From Bactericera cockerelli (taxonomy: Eukaryota > Arthropoda > Insecta > Hemiptera > Triozidae), in the NCBI GenBank assembly GCA_024516035.1, contig CM044964.1, positions 285,501 to 349,500 of the forward strand: a stretch of 64,000 nucleotides of DNA, in the 5' to 3' direction. Under the pieces are notes generated by a model. The model was not told the origin of the DNA. It did no database searches and worked only from the letters and a program-made list of their open reading frames with translations. The translations under genes were made by a program, and so were the position numbers. Positions 28,979 through 38,670 of the stretch are shown here, piece by piece. Numbering within the stretch: position 1 is the first letter of the stretch; each line of letters opens with the position of its first letter.

Positions 28979-30531
28979 CAACAAACACTGGTAATATAAT
29001 AGACATAACCTATATTTCTACAAATGACGTGAAAAATGCTATAAAAAAACTGCCTTCCAACAAAGGTCCAGGACCAGATCAAATTCCACCCATATTGGTT
29101 AAAAATGCCTCTCTCATATTAACACCAATTCTTCAGTTTCTTTTCAATCTTTCAATTAAGAATTCAGAATTTCCCACCGTATTAACCCAATCTGTAATAA
29201 CTCCCATTCCTAAAAAAGGCAATCTCCAACTGATTCAAAACTATAGACCAATAAATAAAATAAATTCGTTCTCAAAAATCTTTGAAATAATAATCTATGC
29301 AAATATAAATAACGAAATAATGAAAAATATCTGTCCGCAACAACATGGATTTCTGAAACAAAAGAGCACTGACACCAACTTATTAATCATGCAACACAAA
29401 ATCACTGAAACTTTCAATGAAAATGCCCAGCTAGATGTAATATATACCGATTTCGAAAAGTTTTTTGATAAAGTACCGTTCTCTACAGTAATACAAGGTC
29501 TAAAAAAATTCAACTTTTCAAATAATCTCATAACACTCTTCAAGTCCTACCTTTCTAGAGAAATGAGAATAAAATATGGTCAATGTCTTTCAAAACCCAT
29601 ATACCCCACATCAGGCTTTCCCCAAGGAAGTAAATTGAGCACTCTATTTGCCATTATGGTAGTAGACACTTTACCAAGCTCACTAAAACATTCTGAAGCA
29701 CTAATTTTTGCTGACGATTTTAAACTGTTTAAAATAATTAAATGCCAACAAGATTGTGTAGATCTCCAAACGGATGTTGATGCTTCTCAAGATTGGGCAG
29801 AGCGACACGGTATATTTTTCAATGTTGATAAATGTGAACAAATGTCATATGTTAAAGGGGGTATAAATTACAAATACAACTTTGAATACTCCATTTCAAA
29901 TAAAAATCTAAAAAAGACAAAAGAGAAAAAAGATTTAGGTATCACTTTTGAATCTAACGGACTATATAATTGCCACATAAACGAACTGATAAACTCATGT
30001 TTTAAAAGACTTGGTATGATTAAGAGATATTGTGAAGAAATACACGACATGGACACCATTTTACAATTATACTTTTCACTAGTAAGATCTAAAGCTGAAT
30101 TTGGGGCATTGATCTGGAGTCCAACAACCAAAACCCTAGTAAACAAAGTAGAAGACATCCAAAAACGTTTTGTTAGATACCTTTTCTATAAAGAAAACGG
30201 ATTTTATCCACTATATCCAAATAACATTTCATACCAAGACCTTATTGAACAACTGAATATTAAAACACTGGAGGATAGAAGAAAAGACCAGAGTATCATA
30301 TTTATACTAAAGCTTTGCAATAACATGATAAATTCAAAAGAACTTCTATCTTACCTTAAATTTAAAATACCCAATATTAGATACAGAAATAACAACTATA
30401 AATTATTCGATATTGATCCAAGAAAAATCCCATCATCCTTAGATCTAGCTATGGCAAACTTCAATTACAAGTATGACCAGTTAGACATATCGATGAATAT
30501 CTCACAACTATTAAAACAATTAAGAGGTTGA
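28979..30531 (+). CDS. LINE A reverse transcriptase
   Basis: The open frame has no ATG at its start because it continues the interrupted ORF (reading TNTGNIIDITYISTNDVKNA). Motifs are KKLPSNKGPGPDQIPP, NYRPINKINSFSKI, QQHGFLKQKSTDTN, YTDFEKFFDKVP, SGFPQGSKLSTLF and catalytic ALIFADDFKLF. The thumb region is KKDLGITFESNG, LVRSKAEFGALIWSP and VEDIQKRFVRYLF. It ends LLKQLRG-stop. No internal stops. Function is lost because the ORF is cut from its endonuclease by LINE B. Confidence 0.9.
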
Positions 30532-30789
30532 CATAGTTTTTATATATTCTCAAGTATACTTTAACTATAGTTTTTAAAGTCAGAGTTTTTATATAGGTAT
30601 TTCTAGTTATAAGATTTTTTTTTTTTTTTTTCACAAATAATTTATCTATTATTTTTATTACTTTAGTTTTTAGTTTTATATTTATACAAAAACATCATGT
30701 AAATAGACCTTATAATAAGGCTCTATCTTTTCAATAAATAAATAAATAAATAAATAAACAACAACTCTCCACTCCTCCATCTTCTCCTA

Positions 30790-31115
30790 GCTCTTCTTAT
30801 GCACAATTGCACATACTCGCTGCTGTATGTATAGATTGTATACATCTGTGGAAACTGTGAAACTATTTTGTGGAAACTGTATGGGTAGTTTTGTAGACAT
30901 TGTGTTTTGTGATGTTCTGAAATTTTCGCTGTTGGGAGCTGCATGTGTAGATCTGCTATTTTGTGGATACAGTATGGTTAGTTTTGTGTCTTGTGGTGTT
31001 ATTAGTCTTTAGATATGTACAAGCTATGTGAATAGGTTCGCTGTTTTGTGGAAATTGTTGTTTTGTTGTGCTATATGAGCATTTTGTTATGTAGGAGTAA
31101 CACGAAAAGTTTTAT
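30790..31115 (+). repeat. Degenerate minisatellite, right part
   Basis: Units such as GCTGTATGTATAGATTGTAT, TTTTGTGGAAACTGTATGGG and TAGTTTTGTGTCTTGTGGTG match the array left of LINE A. The small ORF at 30827-31012 is a by-product of the repeat. Confidence 0.55.
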
Positions 31116-31124
31116 CTTCTAGTA

Positions 31125-31295
31125 CCAGTTATACACATTAACCTCGCCCAGCCCGGGTTGGGTCTAAAATGCCACCCTCACCAGCTCTCTATTTTATAAG
31201 TAGCACAATTTTGTCCGATAAATCTGCCTAAATGGAGTATTGAACTCAAGATCTTTGGAAAACGAGCAGCAGAGAAGCTACACCGGGAAAGTTCA
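31125..31295 (-). mobile_element. SINE family G
   Basis: The plus strand shows CACATTAACCTCGCCCAGCC, GGGTTGGGTCTAAAATGCCA and, at right, ATTGAACTCAAGATCTTTGG, the reverse of the B box. Confidence 0.6.
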
Positions 31296-31320
31296 CAGAT
31301 GGTAGGTATTTTATGGTAGG

Positions 31321-31545
31321 GGGCCGATCTCCGTGGCTCAGTGGTTAAGAGCATTGGTTACTGACCCGGAGGTTGCGGGTTCGAATCCCGGCCGGAGCGG
31401 AAAATTCTGACCGAGTTTTTCCGTTTCCGGAATGGCATGGATGTAAAGGTAATGTGCCCTGAAGTAATGCGAAAGCGGTTCCGGGGCACAACTATATATA
31501 CCTCTTTAAAAAAAATAAATAATAATAATAATAAAAAAAGTACAT
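31321..31545 (+). mobile_element. SINE family E
   Basis: A clean tRNA-like head, TCCGTGGCTCAGTGGTTAAG and GCGGGTTCGAATCCCGGCCG, with CCGGAG pairing to CTCCG. It is followed by a unique body (TTTTTCCGTTTCCGGAATGG, GAAAGCGGTTCCGGGGCACA) and an (AAT)n/A-rich tail. The body and missing CCA-stem base make it a SINE rather than a tRNA gene. It is the only copy in the window. Confidence 0.8.
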
Positions 31546-31840
31546 TCATTGGAAAACGGGGTTTGTTTTTTTTTTTTTTAATAGAAGAAATTTCTATTTT
31601 TTTTGTTAATATGAGGTATATCTGTGTCCCTTCAAACTAAATGACTCATTCAATTTTTTTAATAGAAGAAATTTCTATTCAGTGATTGATATTTTGATAT
31701 ATTTTTGTTTAATATAAGGTATATCTGTGTCCTTCAAACTTAATGACTCATTCAAATCGAAGGTGCTTCTCGCCCAAATTCTTGTCCACACGCCTTCGAA
31801 CCCGGACCTCTGGGCTAGGAGTACTAGAGCACATTAAAGC
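31546..31840. repeat. Local direct repeat
   Basis: TTTTTTTAATAGAAGAAATTTCTATT...GGTATATCTGTGTCC...CAAACTAAATGACTCATTCAA occurs at about 31568-31652 and again at 31656-31757. It is a tandem duplication of about 95 bp with small changes. Confidence 0.65.
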
Positions 31841-31849
31841 TATTATAAT

Positions 31850-32165
31850 TTATTTATTTATTTATTAGATAATAATATTCTCAAATTGAGGATAGTTTAC
31901 ATTACATAAGAGAAAAACATCGAGACACAATTTTATATTATTTTAATACACTATTCTAAGATGCTACTACTACTATACTATTAAAGTGAACAGTGTAAAT
32001 GAACTAATTTCCTGTGTTTGATTCAGGTTTTTATTTATCTAGGTACCTATAACTTTCAGAAGTTTGTCATAAGGCATATCTATATCTAGTATTTCGTATT
32101 TTTCATTGAATGTTTTCTTTAATATAATCTTGAATAACAAAACTTTTAAGCGCGCCCCAGAACTC
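31850..32165 (-). mobile_element. LINE 3' end fragment
   Basis: The minus-strand frame reads GARLKVLLFKIILKKTFNEK, YEILDIDMPYDKLLKVIGT-stop. It is followed by a ~200-nt 3' UTR and an (AAAT)n tail at 31850-31870. The Lys-rich FK-x-x-LK ending resembles LINE ORF2 C-termini. A host exon is less likely because of the tail. Confidence 0.5.
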
Positions 32166-32585
32166 AAACTGTAAATTACCCTGAGGAACTAAGAATTTCC
32201 TCTGTAAATAATCAACCTGGACGTTAAATACACAAAAGTTTTTGTTTTTGTTTTTTTTTTTTAACTTCTCTCATTTGTGTGAGTCAATTTACATGAATTA
32301 TTGTACCCATTCTAAATAATTCCTCGTTTATTAGAGTTCCTAACTTGTTATGCTAACCAGATAACAACGCCTCCTGAATTGTTTCTGAATGTTTCTTCAA
32401 ATAAACTAATTTATAACTAAATAGTTCTGGAACTGAGATAAAGAATGGGTTTCTAAAATCCTTTATCAAGATGCTTGTGATTGTGACTATAACTCCGCGA
32501 GGATTGGAGCTCTTCAACTCTTGGGTCCCTCTGAACGGTTTTTTGTTTGTTTGAGAAATGATAATTATATAAGTTTTTTTTTTAC
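32166..32585. other. No gene recognised
   Basis: AT-rich, with T-runs. No supported features. Confidence 0.35.
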
Positions 32586-32800
32586 TTTGGGTTTAACGTC
32601 GCTTTTAACTGCATGGTCATATCACAAAGGGGTTGTTACCCTCCATTTGCAGGAAACTCACAAACCTGTTACCCACATTTAACTCCCCCAGCCTGTGTTG
32701 GGCCGGAATGCCAAAGTCTCTACCTCTCGTTGGACGTTGCTTAACTTCGGTGATCCTTCGAGAAACGGTGCATTCTACGCGCCATCGATGCAGGCTAATT
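32586..32800 (-). mobile_element. SINE family G, 3' part
   Basis: Plus strand: TTTAACGTCGCTTTTAACTG, TTACCCTCCATTTGCAGGAA, CCAGCCTGTGTTGGGCCGGA, CTTCGGTGATCCTTCGAGAA. Good match to 21815 and 24954. Confidence 0.7.
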
Positions 32801-33210
32801 TGATAAGTAAAACTTGTTTTAGGATGAACAATTGACTAGAACATTTTCGGTGGAGAGTGGATAGCAAGTGTGACAGGAGAGAAGAGAGCAAAAGCATACT
32901 TAATGCAAAGAATCAGTTTGGCTGTTCAGCGAATGTGTTGGGGACAATGCAGAGGACAGCCGATATGCGAGAGGTGTTTTTATCTTGAACAAACATAAAA
33001 AAAAGTTTAAGGAAATTTCTTTCTCTAAAATAAGGAAGTAAGAAGAAAAGAAAAATCTAGTAAGTAGAAAAATCTAGGAAATGCAGTAGCTGTGATGGAC
33101 ACAGTGCCTCGTTCCTCAGACTTGGAAGGCATTTTTTATATTTTATAAATAGTGAAAAACATTTTTTGAAAAAGTAAGTAGGTAATTGAAATTTGTTCTC
33201 ATTTATTTAG
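32801..33210. other. No recognised gene; short open frame
   Basis: A frame at 32847-32992 reads GEWIASVTGEKRAKAYLMQR, ISLAVQRMCWGQCRGQPICE. Its style recalls the C-terminus of a retroelement protein but I cannot name it. The rest is A-rich. Confidence 0.3.
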
Positions 33211-33214
33211 TAAA

Positions 33215-33450
33215 TTAGCGGGCTGTGGCCCGCTTTGCGGGCCGAGGCATGGCCGTGAAAGCAAAAAATCCTTTTTCGCCAATGGCAGGTGTTGTAGTGG
33301 GAATTTCGAAAAATCCCGTCTTATTGCACATCTAGACTATAAGACAAAGCTACCTACCAAATTTCAGCTTCCTAGGACTTACGGTTTGGGCTGTAGAGCG
33401 ATGATCAGTGATTGGTCAGTCAGTGACTTTGACATTTATATATTAAGATT
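33215..33450 (-). mobile_element. Possible Helitron-like fragment
   Basis: Read on the minus strand it begins TCTTAATATATAAATGTCAA, resembling Helitron 5' ends, and contains GGAAGCTGAAATTTGGTAGG. The G+C-rich GCGGGCTGTGGCCCGC lies at the other end. The gctGAAATTTggtA motif is shared with 54730-55700. No Rep/helicase is present. Confidence 0.4.
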
Positions 33451-33604
33451 ATCATTCATAAATATGTATTATAGGTCCTCAAAATCTAGCATACTTCTAA
33501 GTTAGTGCCTCATTCCCCTCAATCTTACTGAGACAGCTTTGATGACGGCAAACTAAATTTCAGTTCTTATCCAGGACAACATCACCTGACTGTAACTTTT
33601 CAGT

Positions 33605-33715
33605 CCGGCTGTGGGACGTTAAATAGGGAGAAGACCAGTGTAGATATAGTAAAGCGAGTTTGAGTAGTTGTGATATCACGAAAGTGATCAACACAAGTAT
33701 GATTACATAATAAAA
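33605..33715 (+). mobile_element. SINE family D fragment
   Basis: Starts GTGTAGATATAGTAAAGCGAG, then TTTGAGTAGTTGTGATATCA and CGAAAGTGATCAACACAAGT. The tRNA head is replaced by an R-repeat scrap (AGGGAGAAGACCAGTG). Confidence 0.65.
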
Positions 33716-33924
33716 TAAGGAAAGTAAAAAATAGCCAATGCCAAAAAGCCCCCATGAAATAATGGGGAGGCCTAATACTCGTATGTTCTAAACTGATTTT
33801 GTACAGTAATTTTATTCTTATTTATCTAATTCCATATTTAGATATATTGTTCAAACTAAGAAATGTACAAATAAAGGCTTATTATCTCGTATGTCACAAA
33901 AAAAAACAATTTTTTTTTTTTACA

Positions 33925-34032
33925 GAAACGAACACTTCTTCCGGCAATAAAAAACTCTCGGCAGTAAAAAATAAAATTACCAAAACTGGCCCAAAGGGAC
34001 CGAACAGTCCACTGGTCCAAATATGGAATTAA
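33925..34032 (+). CDS. Possible terminal exon
   Basis: A strong polypyrimidine tract and TTTTTTTACAG at 33910-33924 are followed by an open frame ETNTSSGNKKLSAVKNKITK, TGPKGPNSPLVQIWN-stop. The Lys-rich, Pro/Gly-ending tail is not low-complexity and could be the end of a host or retroelement protein. No family recognised and no partner exon seen. Confidence 0.3.
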   Translation, partial: ETNTSSGNKKLSAVKNKITKTGPKGPNSPLVQIWN

Positions 34033-34224
34033 AACAAACGTTCTTCACTAAATGCCTGGGCTGTGGGTTTGAGTTGGCAACATAAATCATCAAGGTATTA
34101 GGTTGTTACACCTTCTTTTGGTCTGACAACACCTGTTTTCAACGGGGTACCCCAGGCGGGATATCACTGAGCAACATGTAGCAAGCACATCTGAAGCATG
34201 CTTCAAGAAAATCTAAAAATCTGA

Positions 34225-34515
34225 AAGGGTTGGGTGGAAGAGATTGCCACAGGCAATAACCCCGCCCTTTAGATATGACTTTAGCTTCTTTCGATTTTGT
34301 TCTTGTTTGTCTGCTTGATCTAATTTAATTTTCTTTTTTAATTTCANNNNNNNNNNNNNNNNNNNNNNNNNNNNNNNNNNNNNNNNNNNNNNNNNNNNNN
34401 NNNNNNNNNNNNNNNNNNNNNNNNNNNNNNNNNNNNNNNNNNNNNNAATATCTACTTGTATAAATCTACTGTAAATATTACGTACTTTGTCCTTCTAATA
34501 AAGATTTATATAAAT
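34225..34515 (+). mobile_element. LINE 3' UTR with gap
   Basis: GGGTTGGGTGGAAGAGATTG, CCACAGGCAATAACCCCGCC, a T-rich stretch, the gap, then TTGTCCTTCTAATAAAGATT. Same family as 17725-17960 (reverse). Confidence 0.65.
34347..34446. other. Assembly gap
   Basis: 100 N of unknown true length, inside a LINE 3' UTR. Confidence 0.99.
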
Positions 34516-34689
34516 AATAAGAGGAAAGAGAACGAATCTGGCATCTCTCTCATTCCCCCAAGACATACATCACGTGGTACGGACATGTTTCACAGAGCTA
34601 AAGAAGAACCCAACCATAAAGTCTCGAATGGAATGAAAAAGCCAAGGGAAGAAAAAAAAAACCCCTTAACCTTTACGTGGAGAAAATGA

Positions 34690-35275
34690 GCTGAATGTCA
34701 ATCTCCCCTTTCTCTTTACTTTATCTTCTTCTTCCCTTTCTCTTTACCCTCTACTTTATTTTCTTCTTCCCTTTCTCTTTGCCCTCTACTTTATTTTCTT
34801 CCTCTTTCTATACAGGGTGTCCAAGTTTTTTTTGAATATTTAAGAATTTTATATTTAAGAATTAATTCTAGATACCTAAAGTAGACGGCAAAGAGAGAGG
34901 GGAGATTGACATTCAGCTAGATTTGATTCTAAATTCTCTCTTCTTTTTTCTTCTTTCTCTTCTCTCTCTTTCTTTTTTCTTTCTTCTCTTTCTCTTCTCT
35001 CCTCCTTTTCTTTTTCTTTTCTTTCTCTTCTCTCTCTTCTTTTCTTTCTTTTTTCCTTTCTCTTTTTTCTTTCTCTTTTCTCTCTCTCTTTTTTCTTTCT
35101 CTCTCTCTCTCTCTCCTCTTTTCTTTCTCTCTCTCTCTCCTCTTTTCTTTTCTCTCTTCTCTTTTCTTTCCTCTCTTCTCTCTCTTTTCTTTCTCTTTAT
35201 TTTGTTCTGTTTCCTTCTCTATCTCTCTCGCTTTCTTTTTCTTTCTCTCTCACACACACAAAGAAAGCCACACAA
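34690..35275 (+). repeat. Polypyrimidine (TTTC/TC)n region
   Basis: Irregular CT-rich DNA with a duplicated block CTTCTTCCCTTTCTCTTTRCCCTCTACTTTATTTT at 34728-34800 and a long TTTCTC tract at 34935-35250. The Phe/Ser/Leu-rich translated frame is an artefact. Confidence 0.9.
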
Positions 35276-35505
35276 GAAGCTATAGATCGTGCTCTTCACC
35301 AAATCCTGAGGCTTTCAGAATTTACGTCGAAATAAAAGAGAGCGATCGATGGCTAGAATTTTACTTTTACTCTTCTCCCTCTATTTCTCTTCATTTTTCT
35401 CTTTCTCTTCATCATATCCCTTATCTTGTACCTATATTTATACCTATGCACTTAAACTTGAAGAAATTAAAAAAAATCACAGGTCTTTTTTCGTAGTATT
35501 TTTTT
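35276..35505. other. No gene recognised
   Basis: AT-rich. No supported feature. Confidence 0.35.
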
Positions 35506-35507
35506 TG

Positions 35508-35665
35508 TTTTGTTGGGTTTAACATCACCATCATCTGTATAGTCATATCACGACGAGGGTTTCACCCTCCATTCGCTGGATACTCACAGATCAGCAGCTT
35601 CTCAAATATTGATCTTGCCCAGCCTGAATGGGACCTCCAAGAGTCAGCATCACGAGGGTTCGATT
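35508..35665 (-). mobile_element. SINE family G fragment
   Basis: Plus strand: GGGTTTAACATCACCATCAT, TTTCACCCTCCATTCGCTGG, TGCCCAGCCTGAATGGGACC. Confidence 0.6.
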
Positions 35666-35869
35666 TTTTTTTCAAAGTTATTTATTTTTATTACTCTTGA
35701 GAGTATCTATTTACTATACATAATTATATGAGGTGTTAGATATCGAGAGTATGTATTAGATACCTCTCGAAAGTACTAGATATCGGAAGTATTATAGATA
35801 TCAAGAGTATGGGCGAAAATAATAGACAAATTCTACATCACAATAAGGCAATAAGCTATTGCTAAGGGC
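35666..35869. repeat. Short degenerate repeats
   Basis: TCGAGAGTATGTATTAGATA and variants (AGTACTAGATATCGGAAGTA, GATATCAAGAGTATGG) recur several times between 35690 and 35815. They are about 20-30-bp units. Confidence 0.5.
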
Positions 35870-35871
35870 GG

Positions 35872-36215
35872 AATTAAAGGACGTATTTGTGGTACCTCTG
35901 TGGCGCTAAGTCAAGGATTGCGTACTGTGTAAGATAGGGAAAACCGACGCTTAGCAATGACTTGTGATTTGTCTATTAATTTCGCCCTTAGGACGGAATT
36001 AATAGACGTTTTTGTAATACCTCTGTGGCGCTAAGTCACGGATTGCGTACTGTGTAAGATAGGGAAAATCGACACTTACCAACGACTTAAGTTATTGATG
36101 TTGTCTATTAATTCCGCCCTTAGTGTCAGTTTTCCCTATCTTACACAGTAAGCAATCCGTGACTTTTAGCGCCACAGAGGTATTACAAGAACATCTATTA
36201 ACTCTACCCTATATC
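35872..36215. mobile_element. Compound MITE: two direct units and one inverted
   Basis: Unit CTAAGGGCGGAATTAAAGGA, then TACCTCTGTGGCGCTAAGTC, GGATTGCGTACTGTGTAAGA and TAGGGAAAA occurs at 35872-35960 and 35989-36070. It returns inverted at 36108-36210 (TTCCGCCCTTAGTGTCAGTT, TTTTAGCGCCACAGAGGTAT). TCTATTAAT-x-CGCCCTTA marks the junctions. Confidence 0.75.
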
Positions 36216-37280
36216 TAGTAGGAAGCATTTAACCGCGACGAATGCGCTTGAATTTATTTCGCCAACATCATTCGACAAAATTTTAAATTTCTTATCTAGA
36301 CGTCAAAGGTTCTAGCTGTATTTAGCTAAAAAAGAAGAAACAGTTTGACCGAAATAGGAACAAGAAAGGTTTTCCACTGTTTTCGGTCAAAATGGAGCAC
36401 GAAAGATTCCCGCTTTCGCACACATAAGTAAACGTAGGGAAACTTTTTGTTTATCAAATTTTGAGGTTAGGTTTTGATAATTTTTAAATGTTGCCAAAAA
36501 AAGTGATAGGGAATTATTGAGTGATAAGATAACGACAAGAGCTTGAGAAGGGTGTTTCTAGCTTGTAGAGCCTGATCCGGAAATGACTCCAAATTATGTT
36601 CTTGGTATTTCATCTCAAACTGAAATCCTTTTGGTATGTGGAAAACTTGTGGTGATGTTTTTGGTAGGTATATTCTTACTTTTGATTGATTAGGTACCTA
36701 TCTGAGAGATTAATCTTTAAAAAAAAAAAAAATATCAGATATTAAAATTCATAATAATGATCAAGGTGCAGAATACCTAGCTATAATATTTCATAATGAC
36801 ACAGTATATTACCTCTTTATTTTAGTTCCGTGTAAGATAAAAATTTGCTCAATGCACTAAAACATGAAAGTATTCTTTATTATTTCAATAATGTTTCCCT
36901 CCAAGCAGAGGTGTTTCTTATTATAACAACACCCAATACATCCACTAACTTTGAAAGAGTTTTTTTGAAGTTTTGGACTACCTACTTAAATGATAGAGTG
37001 ATAAGATTTCAGTTTTGCTTTATCACTCTAGTGATAATTTCTGTAACAAGAGTGTACCATTCATTTTTAATAAGTTATAATATAGTTTAGTTATTCTTAA
37101 AAATTCTCCACAAATCAATGAAGGTTTCTTTAATTAATTAATTCAAATTACATAATTTATTATGTTCTTATTAAAGAAACACTATAAAAGCAATGTTTTT
37201 GTTAAATAATGTGTTTTTTTGTAAATCATATTTGTGTTAATCAGAAATGTAATATCACAACTACTGAAACTTATTTTACT
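36216..37280. other. No gene recognised
   Basis: AT-rich. The ORF at 36845-37090 is lysine-poor, has no motif and no splice context. Nothing supported. Confidence 0.35.
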
Positions 37281-37284
37281 AATT

Positions 37285-37365
37285 TTTTGCTTAACTTGGG
37301 ACTTGAACCAAAAACTTCCAGATTACAAGTCCCCCACCTTATCTATCAAGCTACAGAGTTTTGTT
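37285..37365 (-). mobile_element. SINE family D fragment
   Basis: Reverse: TTGGGACTTGAACCAAAAAC (B box) and CACCTTATCTATCAAGCTAC (A box), like 44560-44640 but more diverged. Confidence 0.6.
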
Positions 37366-37444
37366 TAAATGTGTTTTTTGCACCTAAATGTGAAAATTTA
37401 GGTGGGGTTGGTGCAGTTTTTAATTTTAATTTATTTGTTGTAAG

Positions 37445-37735
37445 TAGTCACCGTGGCCGAGTGAGCTAGAGTGCTAGGCATTGTATGCACAGTGACCTGT
37501 TTTCAATACTTCAATACTTTTTTTATGTAGGTAAAAATATTATTGTAAATTGTGTTAAATGTGTTAAATAAATCACAATAAATATTTGAATTGAATTGAA
37601 TACTCAGCATGACAGGATTTTTTCTGTGCTGTACTCAGGTGTTCGGGGTTCACTCATACCTTGTGAGGAAAAATGAGTAGCTGCTTTAATGTTAGCAGTG
37701 ACCAATGGTGGAATTATAGGCAAAAATAAGATATG
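37445..37735 (+). mobile_element. SINE family F, split by a LINE 3' end
   Basis: Head CACCGTGGCCGAGTGAGCTA and CACAGTGACCTGTTTTCAAT; body resumes at TGACAGGATTTTTTCTGTGC and GTTCGGGGTTCACTCATACC. Between (37510-37602) is a LINE tail, AATAAATATTTGAATTGAAT, with a (GAATT)n end like that at 18356-18380. Confidence 0.7.
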
Positions 37736-37788
37736 GATATTAAAACCTATTTTAATCAGTAAGCATGCCTGTGAGAAGACTATTTTAT

Positions 37789-38095
37789 TTAACACTTTCA
37801 CCGCCAACTGTATTTTCAACTATTTTCATTCATAGGCCAGGCGTGATTTTGATGTGGTGATACTTCAAAGTATCACTGGCCTGGGGAGGAGATTTTGACA
37901 AAAATTTGACATGTTCTTGGATACTACTAGGCCAGAGCAACACATTCCTCATGTTAAACATATAGAAAGTGTTACTCACAAGTATCATCAGCGTTTTATA
38001 GAAGACTGTGGGTGATACTTTGAAGTATCACCATGTTCATACTAGCGCAGAGCCAGGTGATACTTCCATGTATCACCTGGCGCTGAAAGTGTTAA
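37789..38095. mobile_element. piggyBac-like MITE
   Basis: TTAA at both flanks (37789-37792, 38092-38095). Terminal inverted repeats are CACTTTCACCGCCA at left and CACTTTCAGCGCCA as the reverse complement of the right end, differing at one position. Inside are three near-palindromes built on GGTGATACTT...AAGTATCACC. TTAA targets and CACTTT-type ends are usual for piggyBac-like non-autonomous elements. It lies upstream of the DGK PH exon. Confidence 0.8.
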
Positions 38096-38246
38096 AAACA
38101 CTATTTATACTACCTATTTATAAAATGAACAAGCCAAATGCTGATATATATTCATGCTTATTCCAATACTATCAATATAATGTGTTGTTTACTCTTGATT
38201 ACAGATGCCTCCAAAATGTGTAGAATAAGATATGACCTATATCAAG

Positions 38247-38325
38247 TTTTCCCGATACACTTTTGGAAATGGAAGACTGGATAGCTGCTTTGAAAGTCAC
38301 TGCAACAAGAGAGTTATATAGCAAG
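38247..38325 (+). CDS. Diacylglycerol kinase (delta/eta type), end of PH domain
   Basis: The frame reads FPDTLLEMEDWIAALKVTAT, RELYSK and ends at donor AAG|GTTTGT in phase 0, which fits exon 41765-41867 exactly. LEMEDWIAAL is the C-terminal helix of a pleckstrin-homology domain as found in the PH-containing diacylglycerol kinases. The exon start is uncertain. A weak acceptor ATATCAAG gives 38247. A much better acceptor (TTACTCTTGATTACAG, ending 38211) would leave the first part in a frame with a stop or need a 1-nt shift. Either an unusual acceptor or a small sequence error is likely. Confidence 0.65.
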
Positions 38326-38670
38326 GTTTGTTTGCACCAAGCATACTTTAATACGTTTTTAGGACTTTTTAAATGACTTTCTCATTATAAAAATGTCATT
38401 TTTTGGACCTTATTACATTAATTCTTTTTAAAAGTAAAAATAATCTTATTATGTATTGGATTTGTTTCAAAATAATGTAATTTATTGTAAGGAATTTTCA
38501 AATTATCTTTCAAAATGTTTAATGCAGAAGATTTGAAAGCTTCAAATACATTAAAGTCCAAGTTTGAGTTTCTCTCCATAATTATTTAAAGCTTCTTTAT
38601 TATATTTTGTAAAAGTTTCAATATTAATTACATATTAATTTAATTCCAACTTCGTCATTCTGAAACAGTA

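Larger units (their letters stand above)
25491..30758 (+). mobile_element. Jockey-like LINE (A), split by LINE B
   Basis: The 5' half (25491 to about 26830) carries the endonuclease and the linker before RT. The 3' half (about 28978-30758) carries RT and the 3' UTR, ending AATAAATAAATAAATAAATA. Between them lies a different, 5'-truncated LINE. The joined parts would give one uninterrupted EN-RT order. The 5' boundary is inferred from the interrupted minisatellite. Confidence 0.85.

Noticed and set aside
31321..31400. Functional tRNA gene
   Set aside because: It has A and B boxes and partial stems but continues into a SINE body with an A-rich tail. The acceptor stem is incomplete.
32847..32992. 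Host exon GEWIASVTGEKRAKAYLMQR...
   Set aside because: No convincing acceptor, no recognised family, and a style closer to decayed retroelement protein. Left as unassigned sequence.
34923..35285. Phe/Ser/Leu-rich membrane-like protein
   Set aside because: Low-complexity product of a CT-rich tract with no conserved sequence.
37209..37469. ORF MCFFVNHICVNQKC...
   Set aside because: It spans a reversed SINE D fragment and the start of SINE F, so its residues are translations of repeats.
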